Shown here piece after piece: positions 24,655 to 34,600 of a stretch of DNA of 64,000 nucleotides (its first letter is position 1; each line of letters starts with the position of its first letter). The position numbers and the translations under genes are program-made. The notes below the pieces were generated by a model that was not told where the DNA came from, searched no databases, and saw only the letters and a list, made by a program, of their open reading frames with translations. The stretch comes from Bin87 sp965203855 (lineage in GTDB: Bacteria; Chloroflexota; Dehalococcoidia; Lucifugimonadales; UBA3495), in contig CBDBDN010000009.1 in NCBI GenBank assembly GCA_965203855.1, positions 124,001 through 188,000 of the forward strand. The letters are read 5' to 3'.

Positions 24655-24690
24655 ACCGGCCAAATCCCCCGCCCCCAACCCGACGCTACC

Positions 24691-26109
24691 ATGAACCGAT
24701 CCGCATTGCGAAACCTCCCCAGCGTAGAGCGCATCGCCGGCAGCCCGGCCCTCTCTAACGCCGTTTCCCAACACGGCCGCGATTGGGTAGTGCAACTGGC
24801 GCGCGACGCCCTCGCCCAAGCCCGCCAGGCCATCCTCGCCGGCCAACCAGCCCCATCCGAGACCGAAATCGCCGCCGCCGTCCTGGACGCCATCGCCGCT
24901 TTCATCACCCCTACCCCCCGGCCCGTCATTAACGCTGCCGGCGTCATCATCCATACTAACCTGGGCCGCGCCCCGCTCAGCGCCGCCGCCCTGGCCGCCG
25001 CCGCTAACGCCGCCAAAGGCTACTCCGATCTGGAAATCAGCCTGGACACCGGACGCCGCGGCTCCCGACAGGCGCATCTGCAATCCCTCCTCTGCCAGCT
25101 CACCGGCGCCGAAGCCGCCCTGGCCGTCAACAACAACGCCTCCGCCCTCCTGCTCGGTTTATCCGCCCTGGCCGCCGGCCGGGAAGTTATCGTCGCGCGC
25201 GGCGAAGCCATCGAAATCGGCGGCGGTTTCCGCATCCCCGACGTCCTCCGCCAAAGCGGCTGCACACTAGTCGACGTCGGAACTACCAACCGCACTTACG
25301 CCCATGATTACGCCGCCGCCATTACCGACCGCACCGCCGCTTTCCTCAAAGCCCACGCCAGCAATTTCCGCGTGCAAGGCTTTACCGCCGCCGTACCCGA
25401 ACCCGACCTCGTAGCCCTCGGCGCCGAAGCCGGCATCCCCGTGCTGCACGATGTCGGCAGCGGCGCGCTGCTCCCCACCGACCGCTACGGCCTGGCCCAC
25501 GAGCCCATGCCCCAGGAAAGCATCGCCAACGGCGTCGGCCTGGTATTCTTCTCCGGCGACAAACTCCTCGGCGGACCCCAGGCCGGCATCATCGTAGGCC
25601 GCCGCGAGCTGGTCAGCCGCCTGGAGCGTCATCCCCTGGCGCGCGCCGTCCGCATTGACAAAATGAACCTCGCCAGCCTTGCCGCAACCCTGATACCCTA
25701 CCTCACCGGGCAGGCAGAATCCCAAATCCCGGTATGGCAGATGATTTCCGCCGCGCCGGATGCTGTCCGCGCCCGCGCCCTCCGCTGGCAAGCCGCCCTC
25801 TCCGCCTGTGCCGAAGTTGCTTCTACCGAGATCAAAACCGCCGTAGTCCCGGCCCGTTCCGCTATCGGCGGCGGCAGCCTCCCCGGAGAAACCTTGCCCT
25901 CCTGGGCCTTGTCCCTATCCCCCAACGGCTCCGCCAATGGCAATGAACGCACCCCGGAAACCCTGCTCGCCGCCCTCCGCCGCCAGCCCATACCCGTCAT
26001 CGCCCGCATCGAGGACGACGCCGTGCGCCTTGACTCCCGCACCGTGCTGCCCGAACAGGACGCCGCCATCGTAAAATCCCTGTCCGCCGCCCTGGCGTCC
26101 GCCAACTAG
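24691..26109 (+). CDS. selA: L-seryl-tRNA(Sec) selenium transferase
   Basis: PLP enzyme converting Ser-tRNA(Sec) to Sec-tRNA(Sec) with selenophosphate. RNLPSVERI, NAAGVIIHTNLGRAPL, YSDLEISLDTGRRGSR, and FFSGDKLLGGPQAGII (PLP Lys291) are hallmark motifs; 472 aa is full length. The start ATG 24691 begins the conserved N-terminus; a long upstream in-frame extension runs through the repeat array and is discarded. selB, selD and tRNA-Sec are not in the window, but the gene's integrity implies a selenoprotein genome. Confidence 0.92.
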   Translation: MNRSALRNLPSVERIAGSPALSNAVSQHGRDWVVQLARDALAQARQAILAGQPAPSETEIAAAVLDAIAAFITPTPRPVINAAGVIIHTNLGRAPLSAAALAAAANAAKGYSDLEISLDTGRRGSRQAHLQSLLCQLTGAEAALAVNNNASALLLGLSALAAGREVIVARGEAIEIGGGFRIPDVLRQSGCTLVDVGTTNRTYAHDYAAAITDRTAAFLKAHASNFRVQGFTAAVPEPDLVALGAEAGIPVLHDVGSGALLPTDRYGLAHEPMPQESIANGVGLVFFSGDKLLGGPQAGIIVGRRELVSRLERHPLARAVRIDKMNLASLAATLIPYLTGQAESQIPVWQMISAAPDAVRARALRWQAALSACAEVASTEIKTAVVPARSAIGGGSLPGETLPSWALSLSPNGSANGNERTPETLLAALRRQPIPVIARIEDDAVRLDSRTVLPEQDAAIVKSLSAALASAN

Positions 26110-26479
26110 ACGACATAACCCAATCAGGCCAGTCAAAGCTTATAATCGGTTAGCCATCGTTTCCATTCAGATGGTGGAGTTTTCCCGTTTAGAGGGTATG
26201 ATTTTTCCGTCAAGTCGGTTTGATTTTTTCGTCAAGTTAGTTTGGGTTTTCCGTTTAGTTGGTTCGCTTTTTCCGTCATTCCGGCGCAAGCCGGAATCCA
26301 CGCCCGCAGCCCCCTAAAAAACGTCGCCAATCAGTTAGCCCGATTATCAATTTAGTTAGTTCGCTTTTTCCGTCATTCCGGCGCAAGCCGGAACCCACGC
26401 CCGCAGCCACCCAAAAACGCCGCCAATCGGTTAGCCCAATTAGCAGTTAGCCCGATTATCAATTAGCGAGGAAACCAGC
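26110..26479. repeat. repeat-rich gap, 97-base direct repeat
   Basis: A direct repeat of 97-base period starts at 26263 and 26360 (TTCGCTTTTTCCGTCATTCC) and includes a palindrome in each unit (26275-26298; 26372-26395), then CACGCCCGCAGCC, AAAACG(C/T)CGCCAATC and GTTAGCCCGATTATCAATT. Before it lie more diverged units (TTTTTCCGTCAAGT, TTTTCCGTTTAG at 26200-26260). The region is more AT-rich than its neighbours. No coding potential. Confidence 0.75.
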
Positions 26480-27238
26480 GTGTCCGATTTTCTGTTAGTT
26501 CACGGCGCCGCCCAGGCCGCCCGCAGCTGGAGCAAAGTCTGGGGCCATATGACCGCCCCCCAGGAACACCCCCCGCCCCTTTACCGCCCGCGTCAGGCCG
26601 TGCGCGTCCGCGCCATCGACCTCCCCGGACACGGCGCCGACCAGGCCCAGGATACCGCCCTCGTTGATCTCTCGGAAAGCGTCAGCGCGCTGGCCCATGT
26701 AGTGGAACGGGAAAAATTCACCGACTACGTGCTGGTCGGCCACGAGCTGGGCGGCGCAGTTGCGCTGCTCTCCGCAAGCAGCCTACCCGCTCCGCCCCGC
26801 CGCATTGTGCTGGTATCCGGCCTCGTACCCAACCCCAACTCCGCCCCCCTTTCCTGCTACCCTTTCGCCGCCCGCCTGCTGATTCGCCTGTCCGCTATGG
26901 CCAGCGCACTTTCCGGGCGCGATGTCCCCGTTCCCAGCCCCGCCCTGCATAAGTACTGGTGCCGCGGCTTGGACCCCATGCAGCGCGTGGCCGCCGTCGG
27001 CTACCTCAACCCCTTGCCCACGCGTATGCTTACCCGGAAAATTACCCTTGACCTCGACAGCCTGCCCTGCCCGGTTACCTATATCGTTCTGACCGACAAC
27101 CGATTGGTGCCGCCCGCCCGCCAGCGCGCAATGGCCGCCCGCATCCCCAACGCCAGCGTCATCTCACTGGACGCCGGCCACCAGGCCGCCATCCAGAACC
27201 CCCGCCAACTGGCGGAAACGCTGCTCGCCGCCGCCTGA
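26480..27238 (+). CDS. alpha/beta hydrolase-fold protein, nucleophile Ser replaced by Glu
   Basis: 252 residues, hydroxynitrile lyase/esterase-like: FLLVHGAAQAARSW, DLPGHGADQ, and a C-terminal DAGHQAAIQNPRQLAETL with the His. At the nucleophile elbow the sequence reads LVGHELGGAVALL, so Glu89 stands where Ser should be; TDNRLVPP supplies an Asp. The protein is therefore not a classical serine hydrolase, unless Glu takes over. A GTG start at 26480 is preceded by GCGAGGAAACC. Gap to EndoQ gene is 17 bases. Confidence 0.75.
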   Translation: MSDFLLVHGAAQAARSWSKVWGHMTAPQEHPPPLYRPRQAVRVRAIDLPGHGADQAQDTALVDLSESVSALAHVVEREKFTDYVLVGHELGGAVALLSASSLPAPPRRIVLVSGLVPNPNSAPLSCYPFAARLLIRLSAMASALSGRDVPVPSPALHKYWCRGLDPMQRVAAVGYLNPLPTRMLTRKITLDLDSLPCPVTYIVLTDNRLVPPARQRAMAARIPNASVISLDAGHQAAIQNPRQLAETLLAAA

Positions 27239-27255
27239 CTGCCGGCCCTATCGCT

Positions 27256-28542
27256 ATGGCTGCTGCGGCGCATTTCCTCGCCGACCTTCATCTCCATTCC
27301 CCCTACGCCTTTGCTTGCAGCAAGGCGCTAACCTTGCCGAACCTCGCCGCATGGGCCCGGCGCAAGGGCATCCACCTGCTGGCCACCGGCGATTTCACCC
27401 ATCCCCTATGGGCCGACTGCTTGAACGAAACGCTGATTCAGGATAGCGACGGCCTTTATCGCTACGACGGCATCCGCTTCGTCCCCGGAACCGAAATCAG
27501 CTGCGTCTATCGCCAAGACGGCCGTGTCCGGCGCATCCATCTACTGATAATCGTCCCCACTCTGGACGCCGCCGCCGCCTTCACCCGTCGGCTCTCCCGC
27601 TACGGCAATCTGGCTAACGACGGCCGTCCCACCGTATCCCTTTCGGCCCACGACTTGACCGCCCTGGCGCTGGAAACCCACCCGGAATCCATCATCATCC
27701 CCGCCCACGCCTGGACGCCTTGGTACGGCGTCTATGGCTCCAAAAGCGGCTTTGACTCCCTCGCCGATTGCTTCGGCGATTTAGCCCCTCAAATCACCGC
27801 CGTAGAAAGCGGGCTTTCCTCCGACCCCGCAATGAACCGGGCCGTGCCGGAACTGCGTTCCCGCGCTATAGTCTCCTTTTCCGACGCCCATTCCCCCCAG
27901 CGCCTGGGCCGTGAGCTAACCGCCTTTCCAGGCCCGCTGTCCTGGGCCGGATTGTCCGCCGCGCTCCGTTGCCGCAAAGTAGCCTACACCATTGAGTTCT
28001 ACCCCGAGGAAGGTAAATACCATTACAGCGGACATCGCAAATGCGGCGTCTCCCTGGACACCACCGGCTTGGACGCCAACGGCCCCGACTGCCCGGTCTG
28101 CCATCGTCCCCTTACCTTGGGCGTCCTGCACCGTGTATCTTCCCTGTCCGACCGGCCTGTCCGCAACGCCTTGACGCCGGCCGCCGACGGCTTTATCTAC
28201 TCTGGTACCGACACCGATGCCGGCGCCGATGCCAGTGCCGCTGCCAATGCCAACAGCCCGCCCTTTGCTCGCCTCGTTCCCTTGCCCGAAATCATCAGCG
28301 CCGTCCGCAAGGTCGGCGTCAACTCCCGCACCGTGCAGCGGGAATACGCCGCCCTTGCCGATGCCTTGGACAGCGAACTAAACGCCCTGCTGCACGCCGC
28401 CCCCGGCGATTTGACCGCAGCCGCCGGCCCGGAGCTGGCCGACGCCATCCTGCGCGCCCGCGCCGGCCATATTGACATAACCCCCGGCTACGACGGACAG
28501 TATGGCGCCGTGCGGATCCCGGTATCGGCGGCATCCGGCTAA
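27256..28542 (+). CDS. endonuclease Q family PHP-domain nuclease
   Basis: 428 residues. FLADLHLHSPYAFACSKALTL, then GIHLLATGDFTHP, is the distinctive N-terminus of EndoQ, an enzyme that nicks DNA 5' of deaminated bases (uracil, hypoxanthine, xanthine) and abasic sites. PHP metal residues continue with PGTEISC, IIPAHAWTPWYGVYGSKSGFD and VSFSDAHSPQRLG. A C-terminal zinc-binding module follows: KCGVSLDTTGLDANGPDCPVC. The remainder (Ala-rich linker, helices) is variable. EndoQ is best known in archaea and some Firmicutes, so its presence is notable. Start ATG follows the hydrolase-fold gene closely. Confidence 0.85.
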   Translation: MAAAAHFLADLHLHSPYAFACSKALTLPNLAAWARRKGIHLLATGDFTHPLWADCLNETLIQDSDGLYRYDGIRFVPGTEISCVYRQDGRVRRIHLLIIVPTLDAAAAFTRRLSRYGNLANDGRPTVSLSAHDLTALALETHPESIIIPAHAWTPWYGVYGSKSGFDSLADCFGDLAPQITAVESGLSSDPAMNRAVPELRSRAIVSFSDAHSPQRLGRELTAFPGPLSWAGLSAALRCRKVAYTIEFYPEEGKYHYSGHRKCGVSLDTTGLDANGPDCPVCHRPLTLGVLHRVSSLSDRPVRNALTPAADGFIYSGTDTDAGADASAAANANSPPFARLVPLPEIISAVRKVGVNSRTVQREYAALADALDSELNALLHAAPGDLTAAAGPELADAILRARAGHIDITPGYDGQYGAVRIPVSAASG

Positions 28543-28637
28543 TCCGCCGGTTTGCCCCTTCCGGGAACCATGCCGGCAGCACGCCGGACGCCCTTACCTT
28601 GATACTGCATTACTATTCCTGATACTGCATTGCTATT

Positions 28638-29291
28638 ATGGAAGCAGCCGTGCGCCGGATGCGGGCCGACGACATCCCGCAGGTCGTTGCCATTGAGCAG
28701 GAAGCCTTTTCGCCGGGATGGATTGGCACTCCTTTTCGCCGCGACCTCAACAGCCGCTACTGCCGCTTCCTGGTCGCCTACCTGGAACTGCCGACCCCGC
28801 CAGACGCCGCTGCGGATGACGCGCCGGCCCCGGACGCAGCGCCGGACGATTCAATGTGGGCCAGAATGGTCAGCGGCGTCAAGTCGGTTCTGGGATTGCC
28901 CCCCCCTGGCGCCCCCGACGAACTGGCCGGCTATGTCAGCATCTGGTTTCAGGCCGGCCAGGCCCACATCACGGAAATCGCCGTCCGGGAATCGCTGCGC
29001 GGGCAGGGCATCGGCGAGCTCCTGCTCATCGGAACCCTCCACACCGCCTACCGGCAGGGTATGGACGAAGTAACCCTGGAAGCCCGCGTCTCCAATTTTA
29101 TCGCCCAGCGTCTCTACGAAAAATACGGCTTCCACGCCGCCGGCATCCGCAAAAACTACTACGCCGACAACAAAGAGGACGCCGTCATAATGACCACCGA
29201 CCCCATCCACACCGCAGCCTACCGCCGCAAATTTTACGACCTGGAGCAGCGCTTCCTCCAACGCTACGGCCCAATCCGCATCGATGAATAA
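28638..29291 (+). CDS. GNAT N-acetyltransferase, RimI-like with internal insertion
   Basis: 217 residues. The acetyl-CoA loop RESLRGQGIGELLLIGTL and the C-terminal LYEKYGFHAAGIRKNYY are RimI-like (ribosomal protein S18 N-terminal acetylation). Between residues 55 and 95 there is an insertion (LPTPPDAAADDAPAPDAAPD and a short helix) absent from typical 150-aa RimI, so total length is larger. A tandem near-repeat of (T)GATACTGCATT(A/G)CTATT (28599-28637) immediately precedes the ATG and no clear ribosome-binding site is seen. Confidence 0.8.
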   Translation: MEAAVRRMRADDIPQVVAIEQEAFSPGWIGTPFRRDLNSRYCRFLVAYLELPTPPDAAADDAPAPDAAPDDSMWARMVSGVKSVLGLPPPGAPDELAGYVSIWFQAGQAHITEIAVRESLRGQGIGELLLIGTLHTAYRQGMDEVTLEARVSNFIAQRLYEKYGFHAAGIRKNYYADNKEDAVIMTTDPIHTAAYRRKFYDLEQRFLQRYGPIRIDE

Positions 29292-29346
29292 GCCCGGCCC
29301 ATACCCCACCCCCTCCTCTACCGCCCCGCCATTACGCCACCACACC

Positions 29347-29370
29347 GTCATTCCGGCGCACGCCGGAATC
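29347..29370 (+). repeat. dispersed palindrome
   Basis: Canonical copy (GTCATTCCGGCGCACGCC, then GGAATC) between rimI-like and coaE genes. Confidence 0.85.
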
Positions 29371-29384
29371 CAGCCCCTGCCCGG

Positions 29385-29413
29385 TTGACCGAACCCTTGC
29401 GGATTGCTAGAAT
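29385..29413 (+). promoter_or_regulatory. sigma-70-like promoter of coaE
   Basis: TTGACC (29385-29390), a 17-base spacer and TAGAAT (29408-29413). The expected transcript start is about 29420, which argues that coaE starts at 29442 rather than at in-frame codons inside the promoter. Confidence 0.6.
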
Positions 29414-29441
29414 GACCCGCAGTCTAAATCGCTGGGCGTTT

Positions 29442-30059
29442 ATGCTTACTATCGGACTTACCGGCGGCATCGGCGCCGGCAAAAGCATGGTTGCCGACCT
29501 GCTCCGGCAGAACGGCGCCGTCGTCATTGATGCCGACCGCCTGGGCCACGAAGCCTATTCTCCCCACAGCGCAGCCTGGAACGCCGTTGTCGCCGCCTTT
29601 GGCCGCGATATTCTCACTCCGGAGGAGGAAATCGACCGTCGCAAACTCGGCGCCATCGTGTTCGCCGACGCCGCGCAGCTGGAACGGCTCAACGCCATTA
29701 TGCACCCCATAATGGCCGGCATGGTCGCCCAACGCAAGCAAGACCTCCGCGCCCAGGGCGTTCCCGTTGTCGTTGTCGAAGCTGCCGTCCTCTTCGAGGC
29801 CGGTTGGGATTCCCTGGTAGACGAAGTTTGGAGCGCCCACTCGCCAACCGATACGGTAGTATCCCGATTGCAGCAGCGCAACGGCCTTACCGAAGCCGAA
29901 GCCCTCAAACGAATCAACTCGCAAATGCCCGCCGCCGAGCGCAACCGCCGTTCCGACGTCGTAGTTGACAACGCCGGCGACCTGGATAACCTCCGGCGCA
30001 CGGTTGCCAACCTGTGGGATACGCGGGTCAAAGGAAGGATTAGTCAAAGCAATGGTTGA
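29442..30059 (+). CDS. coaE: dephospho-CoA kinase
   Basis: Last step of CoA synthesis, ATP-dependent 3'-phosphorylation. MLTIGLTGGIGAGKS carries the Walker A at the extreme N-terminus; DADRLGHEAY, DRRKLGAIVFAD and a late RNGLTEAEALKRINSQMP are typical. 205 aa. Earlier in-frame starts (29385, 29412) are rejected because the domain starts here and the promoter overlaps them. The stop overlaps the ATG of the next gene by eight bases. Confidence 0.9.
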   Translation: MLTIGLTGGIGAGKSMVADLLRQNGAVVIDADRLGHEAYSPHSAAWNAVVAAFGRDILTPEEEIDRRKLGAIVFADAAQLERLNAIMHPIMAGMVAQRKQDLRAQGVPVVVVEAAVLFEAGWDSLVDEVWSAHSPTDTVVSRLQQRNGLTEAEALKRINSQMPAAERNRRSDVVVDNAGDLDNLRRTVANLWDTRVKGRISQSNG

Positions 30060-30963
30060 AGCTAACATTGAAATGCTGGAAGACGAACCCCAGTACAAGG
30101 AGTTCGCCATCGAAGAATTCCTGGTCCGCAGCGAACCCTACTATCGCGCCGTCGGCGACGAGCTGGAGCTGTTTGAGGCCGCCTACCAGCAGCACATCCC
30201 CGTACTCCTCAAAGGCCCCACCGGATGCGGCAAAACCCGCTTCGTAGAGTATATGGCCTGGAAGCTGGGCCGCCCCATCACCGCCGTCCGCAGCCAGCAG
30301 GCCCAGGATATGCGCGAAGGCGAAGTGCGCGTTCCCCTGGTAACCATTGCCTGCCACGAAGACCTTACCGCCAGCGACCTCGTTGGCCGCTACCTGCTGG
30401 ACGCCAACGGCACCCGCTGGATCGACGGCCCCATGACCCGCGCCGTCAAAGCCGGCGCCATCCTCTACCTCGACGAAGTAGTCGAAGCCCGCAAGGACAC
30501 CACCGTCCTGATCCACCCCCTCACCGACCACCGCCGCATCCTCCCCGTCGAGAAAACCGGCAACATCATTGAGGCCGACGACCGCTTCCTGCTCTGCATT
30601 TCCTACAACCCCCACTACCAGAGTGCCCTCAAAGACCTCAAGCACAGCACCCGCCAGCGCTTCATCTCCATCGAGTTTGACTACCCGCCGGTAGATGTTG
30701 AGGCCGAAATCGTCGCCAAAGAAAGCGGCTGCAACGATGAGCAGGCCCAGGCCTTGGCGCGCCTCGGCGAAAAAATCCGCAACCTGCGCGAACACGGCCT
30801 CGCCGAAGGCGCCAGCACCCGCCTGCTGATCTACGCCGGCCGCTTGATGACCCAGGGCATCGCGCCCCGCCGCGCCTGCCAGGTAGCCATCGTCTGGACC
30901 CTCTCCGACGAGCAGGAATTGCAGCGCAGCGTGGAAGAGGTGGTACTCTCCATCTTTGAATAG
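30052..30963 (+). CDS. CbbQ/NirQ/NorQ-type AAA+ (MoxR) ATPase
   Basis: 303 residues: LLKGPTGCGKTRFVEYMAWKL (Walker A near residue 55), AILYLDEVVEARKD (Walker B), sensor-like LCISYNPHYQSALKDLKHSTRQRF, and the CbbQ C-terminal domain. Such ATPases work with a VWA-domain partner (CbbO/NorD) to remodel or insert metal into target enzymes. The NorD-like partner is two genes downstream. No Rubisco, NO reductase or nitrite reductase gene is in the window, so the client is unknown. The ATG overlaps the coaE stop. Confidence 0.87.
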   Translation: MVEANIEMLEDEPQYKEFAIEEFLVRSEPYYRAVGDELELFEAAYQQHIPVLLKGPTGCGKTRFVEYMAWKLGRPITAVRSQQAQDMREGEVRVPLVTIACHEDLTASDLVGRYLLDANGTRWIDGPMTRAVKAGAILYLDEVVEARKDTTVLIHPLTDHRRILPVEKTGNIIEADDRFLLCISYNPHYQSALKDLKHSTRQRFISIEFDYPPVDVEAEIVAKESGCNDEQAQALARLGEKIRNLREHGLAEGASTRLLIYAGRLMTQGIAPRRACQVAIVWTLSDEQELQRSVEEVVLSIFE

Positions 30964-31055
30964 CCGCTGAATAGTCGCTTTGAGTAGCTGTCGCCCTTGA
31001 ACGGCCCGCTGCTCTAACGGCAATCTACCGGCATTCAACCCCGCAGGTACGCAAT

Positions 31056-31658
31056 ATGGGCGAGCTTACCCTCAACCTGATACGGGATACCCTGACCAAG
31101 CGTCAGCCCGTCACTGTCGCCGCCGACGGACTGATGCCGGCGGCGGTGATGTTATTGCTCTACCCCAAAGATGGCGAATACTGCCTGCTGCTCAATCAGC
31201 GCTCAATGCAAGTAGAGCATCACAAAGGTGAAATGTCCTTTCCCGGCGGCGCCCGCGACCCGGAAGACCGCGACTTTGAGGAAACCGCCCGCCGGGAAAC
31301 CGAAGAGGAAATGGGCATCGCCCGCACGGATATAACCTGCCTGGGCCAGCTGGACGACAATGTAACGCGCTCCAATTTCCTGGTCAAAGTATTCGTCGGC
31401 ACTATCCCTTACCCCTACAAGTTCAACCCCAGCTCCATTGAAATCGCCGAAGTCGTGGAAATACCGCTTACTGCGCTGCGTGATCCGGCTGCCGTCCGTT
31501 GGGATTCCCGGCTGGAGGACGGCCGGCGGGTAGCGGTGCGTTCTTACGCTTACGGCCCCTATCTGATTTACGGCGCTACCGCCAAAATCATCGACCAGTT
31601 CCTCGCTACCATTGAGGACGGACTGCAACTGCACCAGGAGGACACCAGCCTTGACTAA
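31056..31658 (+). CDS. Nudix CoA pyrophosphatase-like
   Basis: 200 residues. LLNQRSMQVEHHKGEMSFPGG, then ARDPEDRDFEETARRETEEE, form a Nudix box preceded by the CoA-specific NRSxxxxxHxGexxFPGG pattern. It is likely to hydrolyse CoA and its derivatives to phosphopantetheine and 3',5'-ADP. It sits between the NorQ-like and NorD-like genes on the same strand; the VWA gene's TTG start overlaps its end. Confidence 0.85.
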   Translation: MGELTLNLIRDTLTKRQPVTVAADGLMPAAVMLLLYPKDGEYCLLLNQRSMQVEHHKGEMSFPGGARDPEDRDFEETARRETEEEMGIARTDITCLGQLDDNVTRSNFLVKVFVGTIPYPYKFNPSSIEIAEVVEIPLTALRDPAAVRWDSRLEDGRRVAVRSYAYGPYLIYGATAKIIDQFLATIEDGLQLHQEDTSLD

Positions 31659-34600
31659 CTCCGCATCCGCCGATCTGCAAGCAGAACTGGTCAAACTCCC
31701 CCCGGCCGTCGGCGAAGCCTACGCCGCCGTCGCCGACGCAATGGCCGATTCCTTCAGCGACGAGGAACTGGCGCTCTGGGCCAAAGAGGGCGTCTCCATC
31801 GGTTCCCAGACCGTCCGGTCCTGGGAATCCGCCGTTGAGTATTACCGGGTCAGCCCCGAAGTCGCCCGTTCCCTCGCTTTCGCCTCCTTTATGCAGTGGG
31901 CCCGCTGCGGCACCTATCTGTCCCAGGACTCGCCAACCCTCGCCGTCGCCTTTTTCAAGGCCAGCCCCTCAATCGTTACCAACCTGCGCCCCCAGTACAT
32001 ACCCCGCTGGGCCGGCCTGGGCCGCTCGCTGTACAAGGGCACTTGGAAATCCAGCACCCTGTCCGCCCGTTTCTTTGAGGTCAGCCCGGACCTGGTACGC
32101 AACCTCCCGTTCTGGGATGTTGAGGTATTCGCATCTCTAATCGAAGCCCTGTCCTACAAGTCCTACGATGTCGCCGCCGAATGCCTGGTGTTGGGCCGCG
32201 ATGTCCTCCCCGGTATGGGCCGGGAGCGGGAAGCTTTCCTTTCAATGTCCCGCGCCCTCACCGACAGCAGTTGGCGCGAAGTCAAAGCCTGCCTGGAAAT
32301 GGCCCCCCGCGCTTTGCAGCACGTCGAGGAAGGGCAAACCGGACGCTTCCTCCGTCTCGGCGAAAAGCTCGCCAAGATGGGCCTCCGCGATACTTCCCGC
32401 TTCCTCTATGACGGCGCACAGGCCCTTTCCCATGTCTCCGCCGGCTCCCAAGGGCATATCCTTGACCTCTGCGAGGGCCTCCTTGCCACTACTCCCGACG
32501 CCGTTCCCCCGTTCCTCAAAAGCCTGGACCCGGTGCTGAACCGCATCACGCTGCCCCAGCTGGACCAGTGGTATCAGCACGGAGTAGAGCTGCTCAACGA
32601 AAACCCGGAAAGCGGCATCGCCTTTTTCAAGATTGAATCCAACACCTCCGAAGCAATGCTGGAAACCCTGTCGTCCAGCCTGGAACTGGAACGGGTCAAA
32701 GGCATTATGCGCCTTTACACCCGCGCCCTCTCCGGCGAGAACATTGAGGTGTTGAGCACCGCGGAACTCGTCCGCCGCCAAATCGGCTGGGTTGACCAGG
32801 ACACCGCTTCCACCGACGGCACCAAAGTCTATTTGCCCCCGATGGTGGACAACTACAACGACAAAACCCAGAACTTCGCCTGGTTCAAGGTTGTCGCTAC
32901 GCATCAGGTTTCCCACTTGGAGTTCGGCAGCTTCCGGTTTGATTTCGCGCGGCCGGCCAATGTTTTCACCGACCGCCGCTTTGAGATGGAAACCGCCGCC
33001 CAGGCGCGCGCTGCCGCCGTCCGTACCGCCGCATCCGAACTTTTCCAGCTGTCGGACGCGGACGCAGACGCAGTCCCGGCCGCGCAACCGCCCGATCCGC
33101 AAGGCGGCGCGATGCGCGTCTATACCGACATCGGCCGGTTCCTGTCCCTATTCGAAGACCGGCGCATGGCCTTTGACCTGTTCAGCGTCCTGGAAGACGG
33201 CCGGCTGGACTACCGCATCAAGACCGACTACCCCGGCATCCGCCGCCCAGCGCTGGGCGTCCAGGGCGATGCGCTGGCTCAGCGCCCCCAAATTGAGGAA
33301 CTTCCCTTGCAGGAAGCCCTCATTGAACTGATGGTTCACATGAGCCTGGACCGCTTTGTCGGCCTGCCCGTACCTCAGGAATACCGCGCAGAAGCCTATA
33401 TGCTGGCCCGCATTATGCACCGCCTGCGTACCGTCCGCGCCAGCATCGAAGACACCGGCGAAGCCGCACTCCGCGCCTACGAAATCATCTCCCGCCTGCA
33501 AAACCAGCAGCAGCCGGAAGAAGAGTTCCAGCCCGAAGACCTGGACGACCCGGGCGAATTCTCCGAAGAAGAATATCAATCCCTGCTGGACAAACTGCAA
33601 GCCGCAATGGATGACCAGCAAGGGGAACCGGGCGAAGGCGACCCTTACGAATCGCCCGAACCGGTGGAGTATCGCGGCGATTTCAAGCCCGAAATGGTTC
33701 AGCTGCTCACCAAACTCCAGATGGATCAAAGCCAGCTGGGCGATGCCGAGCCAATGACCCAGGAAGAGCTGGAGCAGCTTTTGCAGGACAGCGCGGAACT
33801 GGAACTGGACGCCCAGGAGGGCGACGTCGACCAGAGCATGGCAATGTTCGCCCAGAACATTATGAAAGAAGCCGGCGTCCCCCCGCCCTCCAATGACCCC
33901 GGCCGCGGCTACGGCCCCATCCTGCACGATGACGACGCCGGCGGTGAACTGGAAGCTCTGGAACCCAAAACCTTCGTCTATGACGAATGGGACTTCCGCG
34001 CCAACGACTACAAGCCGCGCTGGTGCGTCGTCAAGGAAAAGGTGCTGGACGAGGGCGACCCCAATTTCTACAACGATTCCCTCCGCAACTATGCCTCTCT
34101 GCTGGCCCACATCAAACGCCAGTTTGAGCTGATTATGCCCGAAACCTGGCGCAAGACCTACCGCCTGATTGACGGCGAGGACATTGACCTCAATGCCGCC
34201 CTGGAAGCTTGGGCCGACCTGCGGATGAATGTGCCGCCCGACGAAAAAATCTACTGGCGCCGCAACCGCGTACAGCGCGATGTGGCCGTGGTGTTCCTGC
34301 TGGATATGTCCGCGTCCACCGCCGAAGCCATCGACGAAGGCCGCCATTCGATGGACGACCGGGACGCCCCGGACGACCCGGTAGAGTACATGGTCTGGCT
34401 GCGCCGCCGCCGCGAGGGGCTGGTGCGCCGCCATTACAAGCGCATCATTGACCTGGAGCGCGAAGGCTGCGCCCTGCTGATCAATGCCCTGGAATCCATC
34501 GGCGACACCTACGGCATCTACGGCTTCTCCGGCTATGGCCGGGAGAACGTGGAGTTCTATGTCATCAAGGACATTGAGGAGCCTTTCAACGACAAAATCA

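Larger units (their letters stand above)
23668..24690. other. 1-kb intergenic region, possibly with a gene remnant
   Basis: From 23668 to about 24200 I see no intact gene. On the - strand a short frame (23955-24137) ends in FSSEDGALRLAPWQDPTPSVSW, which reads like a fragment of a secreted repeat protein; it is too short to call. Short direct repeats of CCTGACA(A/C) occur at 24146-24175. From 24299 to 24517 there is a repeat array, then a long hairpin (24568-24633) and the selA leader with TATAAT at 24649. Confidence 0.5.
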
